A stretch of 64,000 bases of DNA from Pagrus major (lineage: Eukaryota > Chordata > Actinopteri > Spariformes > Sparidae). The stretch's first letter is position 1, and each line of letters opens with the position of its first letter. The position numbers were made by a program, and so were the translations under genes. The notes under the pieces are model-generated. The model was not told the origin of the DNA. It ran no database searches and worked only from the letters and a program-made list of their open reading frames with translations. The DNA is taken from the NCBI RefSeq assembly GCF_040436345.1, contig NC_133227.1:23062671-23126670 (forward strand). Reading direction: 5' to 3'. Shown piece after piece: positions 33,788 to 46,360 of the stretch.

Positions 33788-36700
33788 CTGGCCTCAGGAG
33801 GTCCATCTGTCTCACTGTTGGAGCTCTGCTGTCCTGCCTCCTCCTGCTGTAATGCAACACCACAGAAGAAGAGAATGCATCAGACGAGCCTGAGCTAACA
33901 GAGCTAGCTCGGATATTTAAAGACGGTCTAACCTGAGTGTCGAGCAGTTGTGGCGGCCCGTTGAGGCTGGGGTGTTGCCACTGAGTGGCGCCGGTGGGAA
34001 CGTGCCAGTAGTAGGTTCCTGTTGAATCTTTGATGGTTCTCCAGCCGGAGGGAAGATCGGGGTCCAGCAGGAGGTTCTGGTCTGTCCAGATGTTGTCTGC
34101 ACACACATAGAAAAAACAACATGATAATATAATGTTGGCTCCTCCCTACAGACTGCAGTGTTCATTACAGGTATAACGTGAAAGAACAATATCCTGATGA
34201 TGAAGATGTTTTTCACTGAGTTCAGTTTCAGTCAATTATGACCTGGAAATTTTCACAGTTGACCAATAACAAGCCGTCCTGACAGAGCTGAGCTTTGGTC
34301 GGACAGAGAGTCCAAAATGGAGGAAGCTAATGTAGCTAATTTGCTGTGTGTCACTTTCCAGTTTATTGAAGCTCCTTTGTCAGAGTATGAACAACAGAGA
34401 CATGATGTGAACACAGTTAGGAGACAGGAGGACATTATTCTAATAGCGCTGTTAATAAAATGTGCACCTGAGCTAAGCTAACAAACTTATCCTCTTCTTC
34501 AGCAACTCTCTATTGAGTGAAGTTATGAACAATCCCGAGAACAAAATGTCCGTGGATGTAAACAGACAAAATAGAAATAGGCTCAGAAAGATGTTGAATC
34601 TGAGTAGCAGTAAGGATCACTATCAAAACAGCTAAAGCCGTTTGCTGGGCAGAGCTGCTGCTTACTCCTGTTTATCAGCCTGACTGCAGCAGCGATCTAA
34701 GGTTGTGTGTGTTACTTCATGAACATAACCTTACAGAGAGGAGAAGGGGAAAGACGAGAGAGAACCGGAGTTTCTGGTGAGTGCTGACCTGAATTCAAAC
34801 ACACGGACACTAGCTTGCGGCTACGTCTGGGATAATGTAGGTACACGACTCAACAAAATGTAAAACAAAGGTCTAGTTGTTTTTAGACATTTTAATGTAG
34901 AATTCATATCTTCCTTTTATTGTTCAGTACTTCCTCTGCTCACAGACAAACTGACACTAAGTGCTTACACTCAAATATATTAATTCAACTGCTTTGAACT
35001 TTCAGTAGTTCACCTTAAATTGCCGCTCCTGTTCATCACCCCACATGCAAAAAAAATCAGCATTTGAAGGCATTTGAAGTTATTTACAGTGTTTACACCA
35101 GTGAACAGAACAGAAAACACATCCGTCTAACTTTGATGCTGTTGTTGCTGGAAATATATTTTTGATCCGTTGTGTGTCAGGTGTAATATTCAGACACTCT
35201 TTAATTCAAAAGGCTTTATACTTTAATAAATCATTCAGACGTCTACCAGAGAAACAGAGTCGTGTTGTTAAGGATAGGTGGGTGCAGTGATTAAATCCAT
35301 AATCAGCTTTTATCCAATCAGGTGACAGTCTGAAGCGGTGAGAGGAGAGCTGGTTGGTCAGGAGACGTCAGTCATTCAGCTAAATTTAGCACAACTGAGA
35401 CTGACTTTTGATATGATTGAAAGTAACACGTCAGCAGTGTTATACTGTCAGATAATCAATCTCTACTTTCTTTGATGCCTCTTTTTAGCCAGTATTTGTT
35501 TACATTTAGTCATATCGGCATTTAAAGTATGCCGAATTAGCCTTTAGCAGCTCCTGTTTGCAGTGTCCTCATGGATGTACAGACAACTGTCACTGGATTA
35601 CTTTGAAACTGATGAAAACTTAAAAACACGCTGATTCTAGGGCAAGTTCTGCACTTTTAGAAGCATCCTTTCTTCTATGACTTAAGCGGACTTATGGACG
35701 TTTATTCTGGGTGGACATCGGAGATAAAGATATCCTCAGGAAGTGTAAGTCACACTGAATGATATCAATCTGTTTCATGTCTGTGTGATCACATTTATCT
35801 CAGTTTTGACTCTGAGAAGAAGTTTGGAGAATGCAAACCAAAGTTAGGATAGCAACTGCTGCATAAAGACACCTGAACATATCAGCCTCCAGCCTCACCA
35901 TCTCTAATGCAAAACTGAGCAGAAGTGTTTGATTGGTGTTGTGAAAAACAGCCGAACAGACTGTAAATCTACGTATACCCTCGTACCGAGGAAGGACCAA
36001 ATCGCTTTACAGTTTTAACATCAGTGTTGCATCATGTTGTCCGTGTTCCTGATATCGTCCACCTGGTACAAGATGTGCAAGAGAGGGTGGATGACAAAGT
36101 GATCAGAGGTCACGCTGCTGTACAGGAAGAGGATTTGAATAATTAATAAAGCTTCAGAGACACAAAATGCTGAATCGGCTGATCAAGAGACAACGATATG
36201 ACCGGAAGAGGGGTGGGGGAGGGGAGCGCTGGTCAATACAACAGGATAAACTACAGTCAGCAGTTAAAATAAAACCACTGCACAGTTTGTTCTGGTATTC
36301 AAATGATTTCACACATTTACCTAAATGGAAAAAGAGGTTAGAAAGTAATAAAACAGTCAATTGAGACTTTTATTTTTTAGTGTATAAGACGTTTAAATGA
36401 TCAAACAGTCTTTATTTGCTCACTTTTGAGCCTTCAGACATGATTAAATGTCACATGCAGCTCTGAAGACTGCGAAAATAATATAATCAGTCAAACAAAC
36501 AATGTTTTACTTTAAAGTTACATCTGTCATCCTTATTTTTATTCTCCTCGTCCTCATTTCAGCTGCAGTTATCGCTAGTAAGCTGTGCATTTGCTGGTCC
36601 GAGGTCTGTCCGAGGTGATACGTTCTCCTTTTATGAAAGCCAGTTAATGTGTGGGTGAAGCTATAAGCATCGTTTATACGTCCGGCCCCTGAGATACGTA

Positions 36701-39342
36701 CGTCGACCATTTACCTCCTCCTCCACCTGTGACCAAAGTTCAAGACTGCATTTCAACACTTGTAAGTGAGAAACAACTGGATATCTTTTAAGAAGATGTG
36801 GCGGCCAAAGCTTATATTTTAAGCCAAAACACAATGTTTTTCTAACCTTAACCAAGAGTTTTTATGCCTGAACATAACCAGAGCATTGTCACAGCATAAA
36901 ATTCAAAATTGAATAAAAAGAAATGTAAAGGTTCAACACATCTGATGTGAGCAGAAAGCCATCATTGACTTTGGTGATCACACTAATAGAGATCTTGGGC
37001 AATTTAGTTATAGTAAAAAGACGCTACTTACAAGTGCAGAACTTGCCTGAGAATAATCATGTTTTTAAGTTTTCATCAGTTTCAAAGTAATCCAGTGATA
37101 GTTGTATGTACATCCATGGGCAGACTGCAAACAGGAACAGCTAATGTCTAATTCAGCATACGTTTAATGACAATTTGTGTGCTGTTTTTACGGCTTGTAA
37201 AGAAGTAAGTGCTGCAGAACCAGCCCAAAGGTGTGAATAAAAAGTGTATTCTCAACAAAGGATGTCAGAACAAATCAAAATCATTGCATTGCCTGAAGAT
37301 TAAACAAAACAACAACAACACAGGAGCGGGATGGGATGTGACAGAAGTATTTTTGTGAGATTGTGATGAGACGGGTGAAAATCCACCCTGTAACTCTAGA
37401 AAGCAGCTGATTCTGTTGTTTTTCATGGGAGCACAGTTTCCATCTGTTTACGCTCCACTTACCTCCCATAAACATGAACCCTGTATGAATACACACTGTT
37501 GGTGGACGGTGTCATCGTGACCTCATCCACACAATTTGTCCCAGAATCCCTCATGACACAGCACCGCCATGTCCGAGCGCGTGACCGTGTGTGTCCCTGT
37601 TCGTCTATCTCAGTGAGGTCCTGTCGACCTTTTTTTTTTACAGAGTGAGGTCATGTGACTGATGGAGGACATCCAGCGACCTATCATGAGGTCAGACAGC
37701 TGGACCGGACCGTTCTCTAAGCCCCGCCCTTCTTAGTTACTGTTGCTAACCTGTCACTTTTTCTCTCATCACACGGCACAGTTTACAGTGTAAGTGAAAG
37801 TCATAGTGATTCATGCAACAATTCATCCTTGATGTCAGAAACAGCTCATTTCTAGCCAGCAACTGTTGACATACTTTTACTGAAATTACAACTTTTGCTC
37901 GCAGATTTTAGCATCTGTAGCTAACTAGTGTAAGCTAATGTTCAAGCTAAAACTCCCTCAGTTGACTGAAAACTTTCTCCAGCTGATTGTTTAATGTTTG
38001 CAGCTGACATTAAAATGTGAGTCCTCCTACTCCCAGGAGGAGTAAAAAATTATTTTAGGAGGAGTAAAGGAATTCATCTACATCAAACTGGAACGGCCGT
38101 CTTTGAACAGAGGAGGTGGCCTACGACATTACTTATTGCCAACCTACAATGCAGCTTAACGGCTTAACGACCATTCACACCTGGGCTCACCTGGCCCTAG
38201 CAACCATTCATACGTCTTCAAGAAACTGAAACAAGTCCAGTTGCGTCCGATATAGCACTTGGTGGTTTTCGACTTGTGGTTACCATGGCAACCACAGAAA
38301 CCACAGTGATTGAAACTATTTCATCGAGTTATCCAGAGTTTCCTGGGAAGGAAGGAAGGAAGGGCTGCACAACACTGGTCACATTTACCCATTCACACAC
38401 ACACATATATTCATATGCTGATGGCAGAGGCACCGACCTGCTCATCAGGAGCACTTTGAGGTTCAGTATCTCGCTCATGCAACCCGGAGATCCGGGAAAT
38501 CGAACCAGCGACCTTCCCATTACTGGATAACCCGCTCTGCCTCCTGAGCCACAGCTGCCTTAGAGTCAGCTAAGTGGGCTAAGCAATATAGTGTTTGTAG
38601 TATTCAAATGATAAAGTCCCTAAACTAGATCTAGATACGCTGTACAAAGAGGATTAGCGACCTGTTACCATGGAAAACGCTGGTTCTGGTTTCCTGAACG
38701 ATTGCACAGGGAGTGGTATGAAAATGGCCGATTATCATAACGTCTACATTTGCTTATCTACGGTATTGAATTCAAATGTTTAAGTGATATTTAAAAAATA
38801 TATTTTCATGCCTGTGAGGACATAATATTTTGTGGAAATAATAATCATTTGTTTAACCAAATAACCTTCTGTTTTCATCCTGTTAAAGCTCACCGCAACT
38901 TTTAATAATAATAAAAATAGTAATTGTGTAATACCGATTTATTTCATACCGTTGCGACCCTCCCAGACAGACACAACAACGATGTTGCCAGGCGACTGCG
39001 GCTTTGGCAACCATCAAGAATCTGTCAGCCCCTTAACTTCCCACTGTAGGTAACAAGCTAGTTAGCCCGGCATGCTAACATTAGTTTAAATGAGAGCAGG
39101 TGAACGCATTGTTTAATCCGTTCTGTACACTTCAATACAAACAATGACCAACTGGATGCTCGACCACTGTTTGGGGTCTGAGCAGACAGGTGTGAGGTGA
39201 CAGGTGGCGATGATCACGATCACAGCAGGTAAATCTGCTCCAACCACATTGTTCCACTGTAACATGCAGCTGTTTATTAAACCAGACATGTAAACAACAG
39301 AGCGATGCAGGAGAGTCCTCGTAAACCTGTGAGGTTACACAG

Positions 39343-39411
<69 letters not shown>

Positions 39412-39464
39412 TTACCATCATAGTTGACTATGAGGATGGCCAGCATGTAATCCTTGCCCATCAT
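28418..39464 (-). CDS. apbb3: Amyloid-beta precursor protein-binding family B member 3 (FE65L2), complete, 12 coding exons
   Basis: Adaptor of the FE65 family; its phosphotyrosine-binding domains contact the APP tail and transcription partners. Coding exons in transcript order: 39464-39416, 34096-33933, 33846-33788, 33683-33635, 32039-31890, 31553-31426, 30734-30620, 30363-30282, 30198-30115, 29262-29147, 29058-28879, 28678-28418. All junctions keep frame and total 1437 nt, 478 residues (human about 486). The start [16 protein letters not shown] matches human [16 protein letters not shown]. The WW domain is at about 30-60 ([19 protein letters not shown], Trp35 and Trp56). PTB1 is at about 108-238 ([38 protein letters not shown]) and PTB2 at about 266-412 ([35 protein letters not shown]). 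The basic tail ends [16 protein letters not shown]. Introns 1, 3 and 4 start directly against microsatellites, and intron 3 is only 104 bp. Confidence 0.97.
32341..32400. repeat. (ATT)n microsatellite in apbb3 intron 4
   Basis: About 20 nearly perfect trinucleotide units. Confidence 0.95.
33600..33634. repeat. (TTA)n tract forming the start of apbb3 intron 4
   Basis: On the transcribed (minus) strand exon 4 ends CCAAG and the intron begins GTAATAATAATAATAATA, so the 5' splice site is part of the repeat. Confidence 0.95.
33724..33784. repeat. (GT)n filling apbb3 intron 3
   Basis: Read on the transcribed strand this is (CA)n beginning within the first bases of the intron (GCCAG then GTAACACACACACA). 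It makes up over half of a 104-bp intron (33684-33787). Confidence 0.95.
34835..34910 (+). repeat. Dispersed repeat, family E (copy 2, partial)
   Basis: CTCAACAAAATGTAAAACAAAGGTC, split by small differences, then GTTGTTTTTAGACATTTTAATG; matches the left part of the copy at 3215. Lies in apbb3 intron 1. Confidence 0.5.
35525..35745 (-). repeat. Dispersed repeat, family A (copy 2, inverted)
   Basis: CATGGATGTACAGACAACTG, CACTGGATTACTTTGAAACTG and AGGGCAAGTTCTGCAC are the reverse complements of blocks in the copies at 24395 and 36985. Lies in apbb3 intron 1. Confidence 0.65.
36985..37215 (+). repeat. Dispersed repeat, family A (copy 3)
   Basis: CAGAACTTGCCTGAGAATAA, TTTTTAAGTTTTCATCAGTT and AAAGTAATCCAGTGATAG, in the same order as the copy at 24395. 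With the inverted copy at 35525 it forms a potential hairpin inside apbb3 intron 1. Confidence 0.65.
38355..38560 (-). mobile_element. tRNA-derived SINE
   Basis: The minus strand begins GGCAGCTGTGGCTCAGGAGG. It contains an RNA polymerase III A box (TGGCTCAGGAGG, 38551-38540) and a B box (GGTTCGATTTC, 38506-38496) about 34 nt apart, the tRNA layout. The tail includes TGTGTGTGAATGGGTAAATG, familiar from very abundant percomorph repeats. Lies in apbb3 intron 1, in the same orientation as that gene. Confidence 0.75.
39350..39410. repeat. (GT)n at the start of apbb3 intron 1
   Basis: On the transcribed strand the exon 1 donor GTAAGA is followed at once by about 30 CA units. Confidence 0.95.
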
Positions 39465-39659
39465 GGCTCCACCCTCCAACGTGTGTGGTCCAATCAGCTG
39501 ATCACCCTCCAACACACACACATACACAGACACACACACACACACACAGGCCCAAATGACAGATGTTAAAGCCTCCTCCTGTCTCCGTCTGTCCTCCACT
39601 CAGACAACACCATCAGTGTTCTTCTTCTTCTTCTTTGTTTTATTTCCGTCCCGGCGTTT

Positions 39660-39703
<44 letters not shown>

Positions 39704-42617
39704 CGTTTGTCCCTCCTCTCTCTCGCTCGTCTCTCTCTCTCTCCTCTCTGTCTGATGAAGGATGCTGTTTTCCTCCTCCTCTCCCTCCCTCTCCCTCTCT
39801 CTCTCTCCTCTCTCTCCTCCCTCCTGCTGATGTCATCACTCCCCTCCCCTCACTGACTCGCTGCCTCACTCGACCTTCACTGTAAAAAAATGACATTAAA
39901 GTACATTTCCAGAACAAAAACACACATTAAAAAACAGTAAATGTTTTTTTGTTTTTTTTTAAAAGAATGTAAATATAAGTAGGCTGCCATATTGAACTAT
40001 ACTGAAGATCATTGTTTGTGTTTTCTCTGCCCTGTTTCACCTCTGACCAGAGATGACATCACTGATGACTGTGGTTGGTGATACCAGACTACACCTGTAT
40101 AATATCCCTGCAGTAAGATGAGACATCAAAGGTGCGAAAGATTGATTATTGTTCAGTCTCATTCCAAGGTCGCCGGTATTTGACGACCTCTAAAACACTG
40201 GAGGTCAGAAAATACAAGATTTATAATGAGTACCACAGTGATGAGCCCTAAAACCAAAACGTTTGTTACATTCGGCAACGTGGCAAAATGAGACTACAGA
40301 AGCTAAACCTCATCATGCTGGAGACTTACGCCCCTCAAGTCGGAGCGACTTGGAAAGCTGAAGGAAATTATGGCACAGGAGTTGCAAAGTTGACTTCATA
40401 TGACGCTGAAACAGGGCCCACGAAAGCAAACATTGGGTTGATGATAAGAAACTTTTACCAAAGTCATGAATTGTTTTGAAAAGTTTTGGCTCACATCTAA
40501 TTAGTAACATGGTATTTTAGGTTGTAACCCTCAAATGCTCTGAGCGATAAAATGTAAAAACTTTTTTGGCATCTGAATAATTCTGACAGCACGTGAACAC
40601 AGAAATTTTGGAACAGAAGTTAATGTCGCTGAAACACGGCGCACAAAAGTAAACATCAGGTTGATGATAAGAAAACCAAAGTCACGTATTGCATATCTAG
40701 TTTTTGCTCACCAGTAATCTGTAATATGATATTTTATATTAAAACTGGTAAATGACAAAATGCAAAACAACTCCTTTTTGGCGTCCATCTTGCTCCCACA
40801 TTCCGACTTGACGCACTTGAACACACCGAGGTTGGAAGAACGACTTCCCAAATCCGAGGAGCGCCTGAATGCAGCATAGCTTTCAATTTAGAGTAAAGTG
40901 TAGTTGGACATTTTTAAGTTAAAGTCATGTGACCCTGATGTAGTCTATTAATAGCCAAACATTAGCTTTCTACTCCTAGTGATTTAATTTACACTTCAGA
41001 AATCCCCAAAGTGGTGTTCATCTGTGAAGATTATCTTGCTAAACAAAACATGTAAGTATCCAAACTTGTGTTTGCCACTGAGGTTATTTTCAGCAATAAT
41101 CCAAAATCCAATCCAAAAATCTCTTAGACATTTGGCTAAGGGAACCAGAGCAATGCTAATTTCTGGGTTTGCCTACAAAAATACATCATCCCTGCAGTGC
41201 TCTAATTGTCAAATGTGATGTTGTGCATGTGTGTTCTGCAAAAACACCTTTCTGCAACCTGATCGGCTGCGGTCATGTTGATTTAAAGTATATCTGTCAA
41301 CAGGAAAATAAACAGATGAGTCACTGCTGCTCTTTGTTAAAAATACTTCTTTACTTCCTCAAAATCAAACAGAGGATTTCATCATCCCATCATGTTTTAC
41401 CTGATGCTCTCCAGAGGTCGAATTACGCCTGGATGACGTCAGAGTCGGTGTGACAGAGTGGCCACGTGTCCCGGAAAAGTTTTGCGAGCAGGAAGCTGTG
41501 AAGTTGCAGAACATTACAGGAAGTCATGCCAGTTCCCCTGCAAATTAAAAGCCTAATGTTTATTTGTAACTATAGAGAATGACATTTAACTGATTACAGC
41601 ACAAAAAAACTGCATCCAAACGTTAAATATGTTTATTATTATTATTATTATTATAACAGAAACCTCTGTGCTCCCACCTCACATTTATATATGGTGTTGT
41701 TGCTTTTACTTACAAACTTGTTTATACTTACAGTTAATATTGATCAAAAATACGTACAGTATACGTATAACAAACCTTGTAGTCACTCCGTAAGTTTCTG
41801 AGGTGTATAAAATAATGTTATAAACGAGCCGTGAGCTTTAACAGTAGACCTATATTTATTTGGGGCCACTTGAAATTGGACCCTTAACTTCCTGAGAATC
41901 AGACCCCAGGTGTTGTGGATAGGTACCACCACATCCTCCACCCTGGATCTTAAAACCAGCCCCCCTCAGGAGGACTGCATGTCCAGCCTTTCTACTGTTC
42001 TCCCTGTTCACGTGCGACTAAATGTCACCAAAACTTAAAAATACAACTAAAAAAATACCTGAAAAAATATGAAAGTATAGAAACTTCAGTTGTATTTCAT
42101 TTAACAAAATTAAAATGTATAAATTTAATTCTTAAGTACAATGTCATATTGTTAGGTTCACTCAAACATTATAAAGTGTTTTTAGTCGTCTAGATTTTAT
42201 TAGAAAAATACAGTAATTGTTCACAAATTACAATTGCGCTGTAAGCAAAATGTCCACAGAGAATGAAGAATGTTTAGGAATAATCATAGGGAGAAATAAA
42301 CGCCAAAAAGGACAGATATATTGCACATAAAACATTTTCTACATACAAAAACAAGGTTGACGTGCATTGAGCCTGAGTCTTATTTTGAAATTCTGAGCGG
42401 AAGTTGCAGTACTTGGTGTTGCGTGCTTCACGCGGACACCGCTCAATAAACTAAACAAAGCACACAACAGTCACGGAAGTGTTTTATGTCTGTGTCATTA
42501 CAAACTCGTTCAAACCCAGAGTTAGTTTAAAGCTTAAATGTTGTTTTAAGTTTCCGGGTTAGCCGTTAGCTTAGCTTCCTGAAGAAGAGGCTCTTATTTG
42601 ACACAGTGGAGTCCAAC
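39465..42617. other. Region between the apbb3 and sra1 start codons
   Basis: The two genes point away from each other. The apbb3 side holds (CT)n tracts (39660-39830) that would be GA-rich in its leader or promoter. A family B repeat copy occupies 40890-41190. No other gene was seen; the sra1 promoter must lie in the last few hundred bases before 42618. Confidence 0.5.
40890..41190 (+). repeat. Dispersed repeat, family B (copy 2)
   Basis: GTGGTGTTCATCTGTGAAGA, CTAAACAAAACATGTAAGTAT, AATCCAAAATCCAATCC and GGGTTTGCCTACAAAAAT. The full order is repeated, inverted, at 48735-48950. Confidence 0.65.
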
Positions 42618-45150
42618 ATGGAGGACATGTACATCAAACCAGGTGAGAGTCAGCAACACTGACCAGCTCCTGACACCAATAAATAAAGTTAATATCGCTA
42701 ATAACTCATATCTAATATCTTGGATTAGCTTCTGTCTTGTGGGGCTAACAGTTAGCACGATACCTGTGCTGCTTCGTTACCGGGAATGAGAGTTGGGTTT
42801 TGTTCACAAAGTGGGTCAACGAACTGCATGCAAAAATCTGGTAAATTAATGTTCCCTTCAATCTCCAGGCCACAATTATTTGCTTAATAAACACAAACAT
42901 GGCACTTACGAATTAATTTAGATGTTGTTATTAGTTCGGCGTACAAATAATCTACCTATGAGTATTTTTGGGGGTAAAAACTGAAGGTTTATTAATGGTT
43001 GTCCTGTCTGTTTACAATCTCAATGTACTCAACGATAAATAGTCTTTTAGCAGATAACTGAGTGCTCACTGGCGGTTTAACTAAACTCTAATGTTGCATC
43101 AGAAGATTTAGCTGATCTGAAGTAATGTGTTTGATCATCTACTGTAAATCCAACAGTGGCAGTGTCAACTCCTAAATGTGTCAAGTCATGTTGTCCCGAT
43201 TGTAAAGACAGCCAAATATTCAATAGAGTTTGGTGGAAATCACTTGATTTTTAAAAGGCACAGACGATGGAGCTCATTCCACTGTTACTGACCCACTTAT
43301 TGATGACAGATATTGATGATTGATTTTATGCCATCACAGCAGTGCTGGAATGTAACTTATCCATTTACTCAATTACTGTATTCAAGCCCAAATTTGAGGT
43401 ACTTGTACTTTCCTTGAATATTTTCTTGTCATGTTGCTTCATACTTCTACTCCTCTACATCTTAGAGCCAAATGTTGTGCTTTTTACTCCACTACATTTG
43501 TCTGATAGCTTTAGTTACTAGTTACTCTCAGATTACAAGTTGTAACACTTGACATACCTTAACTTAAATATCAAAATGCAGTTGGATTAAATACGTTTGC
43601 AGTCATTTTAAATTTCAAATCTGATCACAGACTTTGGTGCGACACATGATCAGTATGAGATAAGTGAGATCTGTCAACAAACTGATGTAATGGCTTCAGG
43701 CTGAAGCACTTCACAATATGTCCCATGATTAAAGCTTTAAGAGGTGTTTAATGAGATGACTCTCAGCACACCAACACAAATGGCAGCAAATCATCATGGT
43801 GCAGCCACATCTGGTGGACTGGCTTTAATGTCAAACTGTTTCTTTAAAGATGATCTTGTATGTTGCCAGGTAACCAGGAGCGAGGTTGGAACGACCCCCC
43901 TCAGTTCTCATACGGCCTTCAGATGGCCCGCGGACCACAGAAGAACCTCCTGAACAAGAGAGCAGCTCCACCTTCAGGTCAGGAAACACTGCTGATTAAT
44001 TAAATAACCACTTGACATCATTACCACAGTCATGTAATGCTGACACAAATTTTGATTTTGATTAATCATTCTTGACTCTTCGCGTCTCAAGCATCTTGTC
44101 TCTGATTGGTCCTCAGGTGCAGGAGCCCCACCCTTGACTCCTCCTTCCTCCAATCCCCTGGCTCCACCTCCAAGTGGTGTGGGCCCACCACCTCTATGCC
44201 CAGGTAAGAAGCAGAAGAAGAAGAAGAAGGTTTTGCAGGAAAGCGATGCAGAACCAAACTTCATGTCATGTTTTCTCTGAACTCCTTGTCTCTTTCTCAC
44301 AGCTCGTCCTCCTTCTGGCTCTGTGGTCATGCCCCCTCCTCCTCTAGCACCAGGTAGAAGTCAGAAAGAGGCCGACAGCAGCCAATCAGAGAGTGAGCCT
44401 GATGTAGATGATGTGATTTTGGTGTTGAGCCAAGCGCTCGCTGCCTGCAGACAAGCTGTTAAGGTGAGTTTTTACCCTTCAGACAGACCTCCACATCAGC
44501 TGTGGGTCGCCACACAGATTACTGAGACCTCAGAAAGTTGTAGAGTTACACATTTTTACAACATCAACTACAAATGATAATAATGTTAAACAGTTGATTA
44601 AGAGCCTGTCGCAGATTTTTCTCATGTACAAAACATTTCTGTGCACATCTTTGACCTCTGTGTGCAGGATCAGGTGTGTAATGACGTGGCCAAAAGGCTC
44701 CGCCTCCTGGAGGACAGCTGGAGGTCAGGTAGACTGAGCCTACCTGTCAGGAAACGCATGGCCACGCTGTCTCTGGGTAACCAGTCTCACTACACACCCA
44801 CCTGCCTGTCTACGTGAACACCTGTCTGTCTGAATACTCATTTGTCTGTCTGTCTTCCTGTCTGTCTCTCAGATTTACAGGCGGGTCGCTGGGACTCAGC
44901 TGATGAGATCCATCGCTCCCTGATGGTTGATCACGTGACTGAAGTCAGCCAATGGATGGTTGGCGTTAAACGACTCATTGCTGAAACCCGAAAACTGAGT
45001 CCAGAACTCTTAGAACCACTTCTGAAACCAGCAGAACCAGACCAGGATCCAGCAGAACCAGACCAGGATCCAGCAGAACCAGACCAGGAAGCTGCAGAAC
45101 CAGTCCAGGACTCAACAGAACCAGTCCTGGATCCAGTCTCTGAGTCCTGA
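42618..45150 (+). CDS. sra1: Steroid receptor RNA activator 1 protein (SRAP), complete, six exons
   Basis: Exons 42618-42642, 43870-43977, 44117-44203, 44303-44463, 44668-44776 and 44873-45150; 255 residues. In mammals the locus gives both a coactivator RNA for nuclear receptors and a protein. The start [26 protein letters not shown], split over exons 1 and 2, matches human [27 protein letters not shown] Pro-rich linker follows, then the conserved helical domain at about 110-205 ([58 protein letters not shown]). After LSPELLEP the protein ends in a fish tail of degenerate heptads (AEPDQDP repeated, then AEPVQDS and TEPVLDP) that I do not know from human SRA1. Next to apbb3, as in human 5q31. 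AATAAA at 46062-46067 may be the polyadenylation signal. Confidence 0.97.
43337..43560. mobile_element. hAT-like MITE, family C (copy 2)
   Basis: AGTGCTGGAATGTAACTTA, GGTACTTGTACTTTCCTTGA and TTTTTACTCCACTACATTTG are hallmark blocks of a MITE abundant in percomorph fish. Lies in sra1 intron 1. Confidence 0.65.
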
Positions 45151-46179
45151 CTGTATTCATCCTGCAGGCATCGGCTGATTTCTGTCTGCTCTTGTCAAAC
45201 ATTGACTCTTTTAACTAAACCCAGGATGTGGTCCTGCAAATCCTCACATTCATATTCAGACTACAGCAGGGGGTCAAAGGTCAGAGCGCCAGGAGCAGGT
45301 AGGGGGTCATATCATAGGTTTTCAAACTGTCAAGTTCCTCTCCAGTGGGGTGGGGGAGAGTTGAAGGTGAGGTGAAGATACAAGCCCTTTTTTACACAGA
45401 GATACTGCAGCACTGCTGAAAAGACGCCCCTTCATTAAGACTTTTCTTTTTACAAGGCACAAAAAAACGGCGGTATTGGGACTGACCCAGAGATTCTACC
45501 GTTGCTATGGTAATTAACGTCGAAATCAGCATTCAAAGTAAGACAACGTTGTATTGTCTGCACCAAAAAAAAGAGGCATAAGACTGATAAAGAGAGCAAG
45601 AAATTGAGCTCCTTTTTCACAATTTAGTGGTCTCAAAACCTGTGCAGATAGATTGCAGAAATGCAGTCCTCTGTGCATGAAGCTGTGGCGAGTGTGAGCT
45701 TTACCCCCCACACTCAAAACTGCTCAAGACACGCTTGCACGCCAAGCGAGGACAGTCTCGCATGTCTCTTTAGACTCATGATAACAATAATAGCAAAGTA
45801 TGAGTGAATAATGGCCCCAACTGTGATAGCTTGCCCCCCACACAAGCTTCGATTCAGGTTCATCACTTTACTACTAGAACAGGTTTACACGCTTTAATGC
45901 TCAAATACACATCAGTTCACCATCCTGAGCCACGACCCCTGTATGTGGCCTGTTTCTGGACATTTCCACCAATCACAGCAGATCTCTATGCATTAATGTA
46001 TAACCTCAGTTTAAGATGTCGACGACGTGAATCATGAACTCGTTTATGAATCTGATGTGGGAATAAATCTCTTGTTTCTATGATGGAGCCTCTGTGATCT
46101 TCCAAGTGTTTTTATTCTTGCTGTCGTAGGTGGAACAAACAGGACGTGACCCTGTAAACCACCTGCTCTGTCATCCTGC

Positions 46180-46360
46180 CTTCAGTTCACTGCTGGAATA
46201 TAACTCAGTATATTTGATCATATATTTGATATTCCACTTTGTGAAACTTTATACTTCTGAATGCAGGACTTTGACTTGTAGTGGAGTATTTCCACAGTGA
46301 GGTGTGAGTACTTTTATTGAGGTAAAGGATTTGAATACTTCTTCGATTACTCTCAGCAAC
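46180..46360. mobile_element. hAT-like MITE, family C (copy 3)
   Basis: CTGCTGGAATATAACTCAG, TTGACTTGTAGTGGAGTATTT and GTACTTTTATTGAGGTAAAGGA share the pattern of the copy at 43337. Decayed. Confidence 0.5.
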
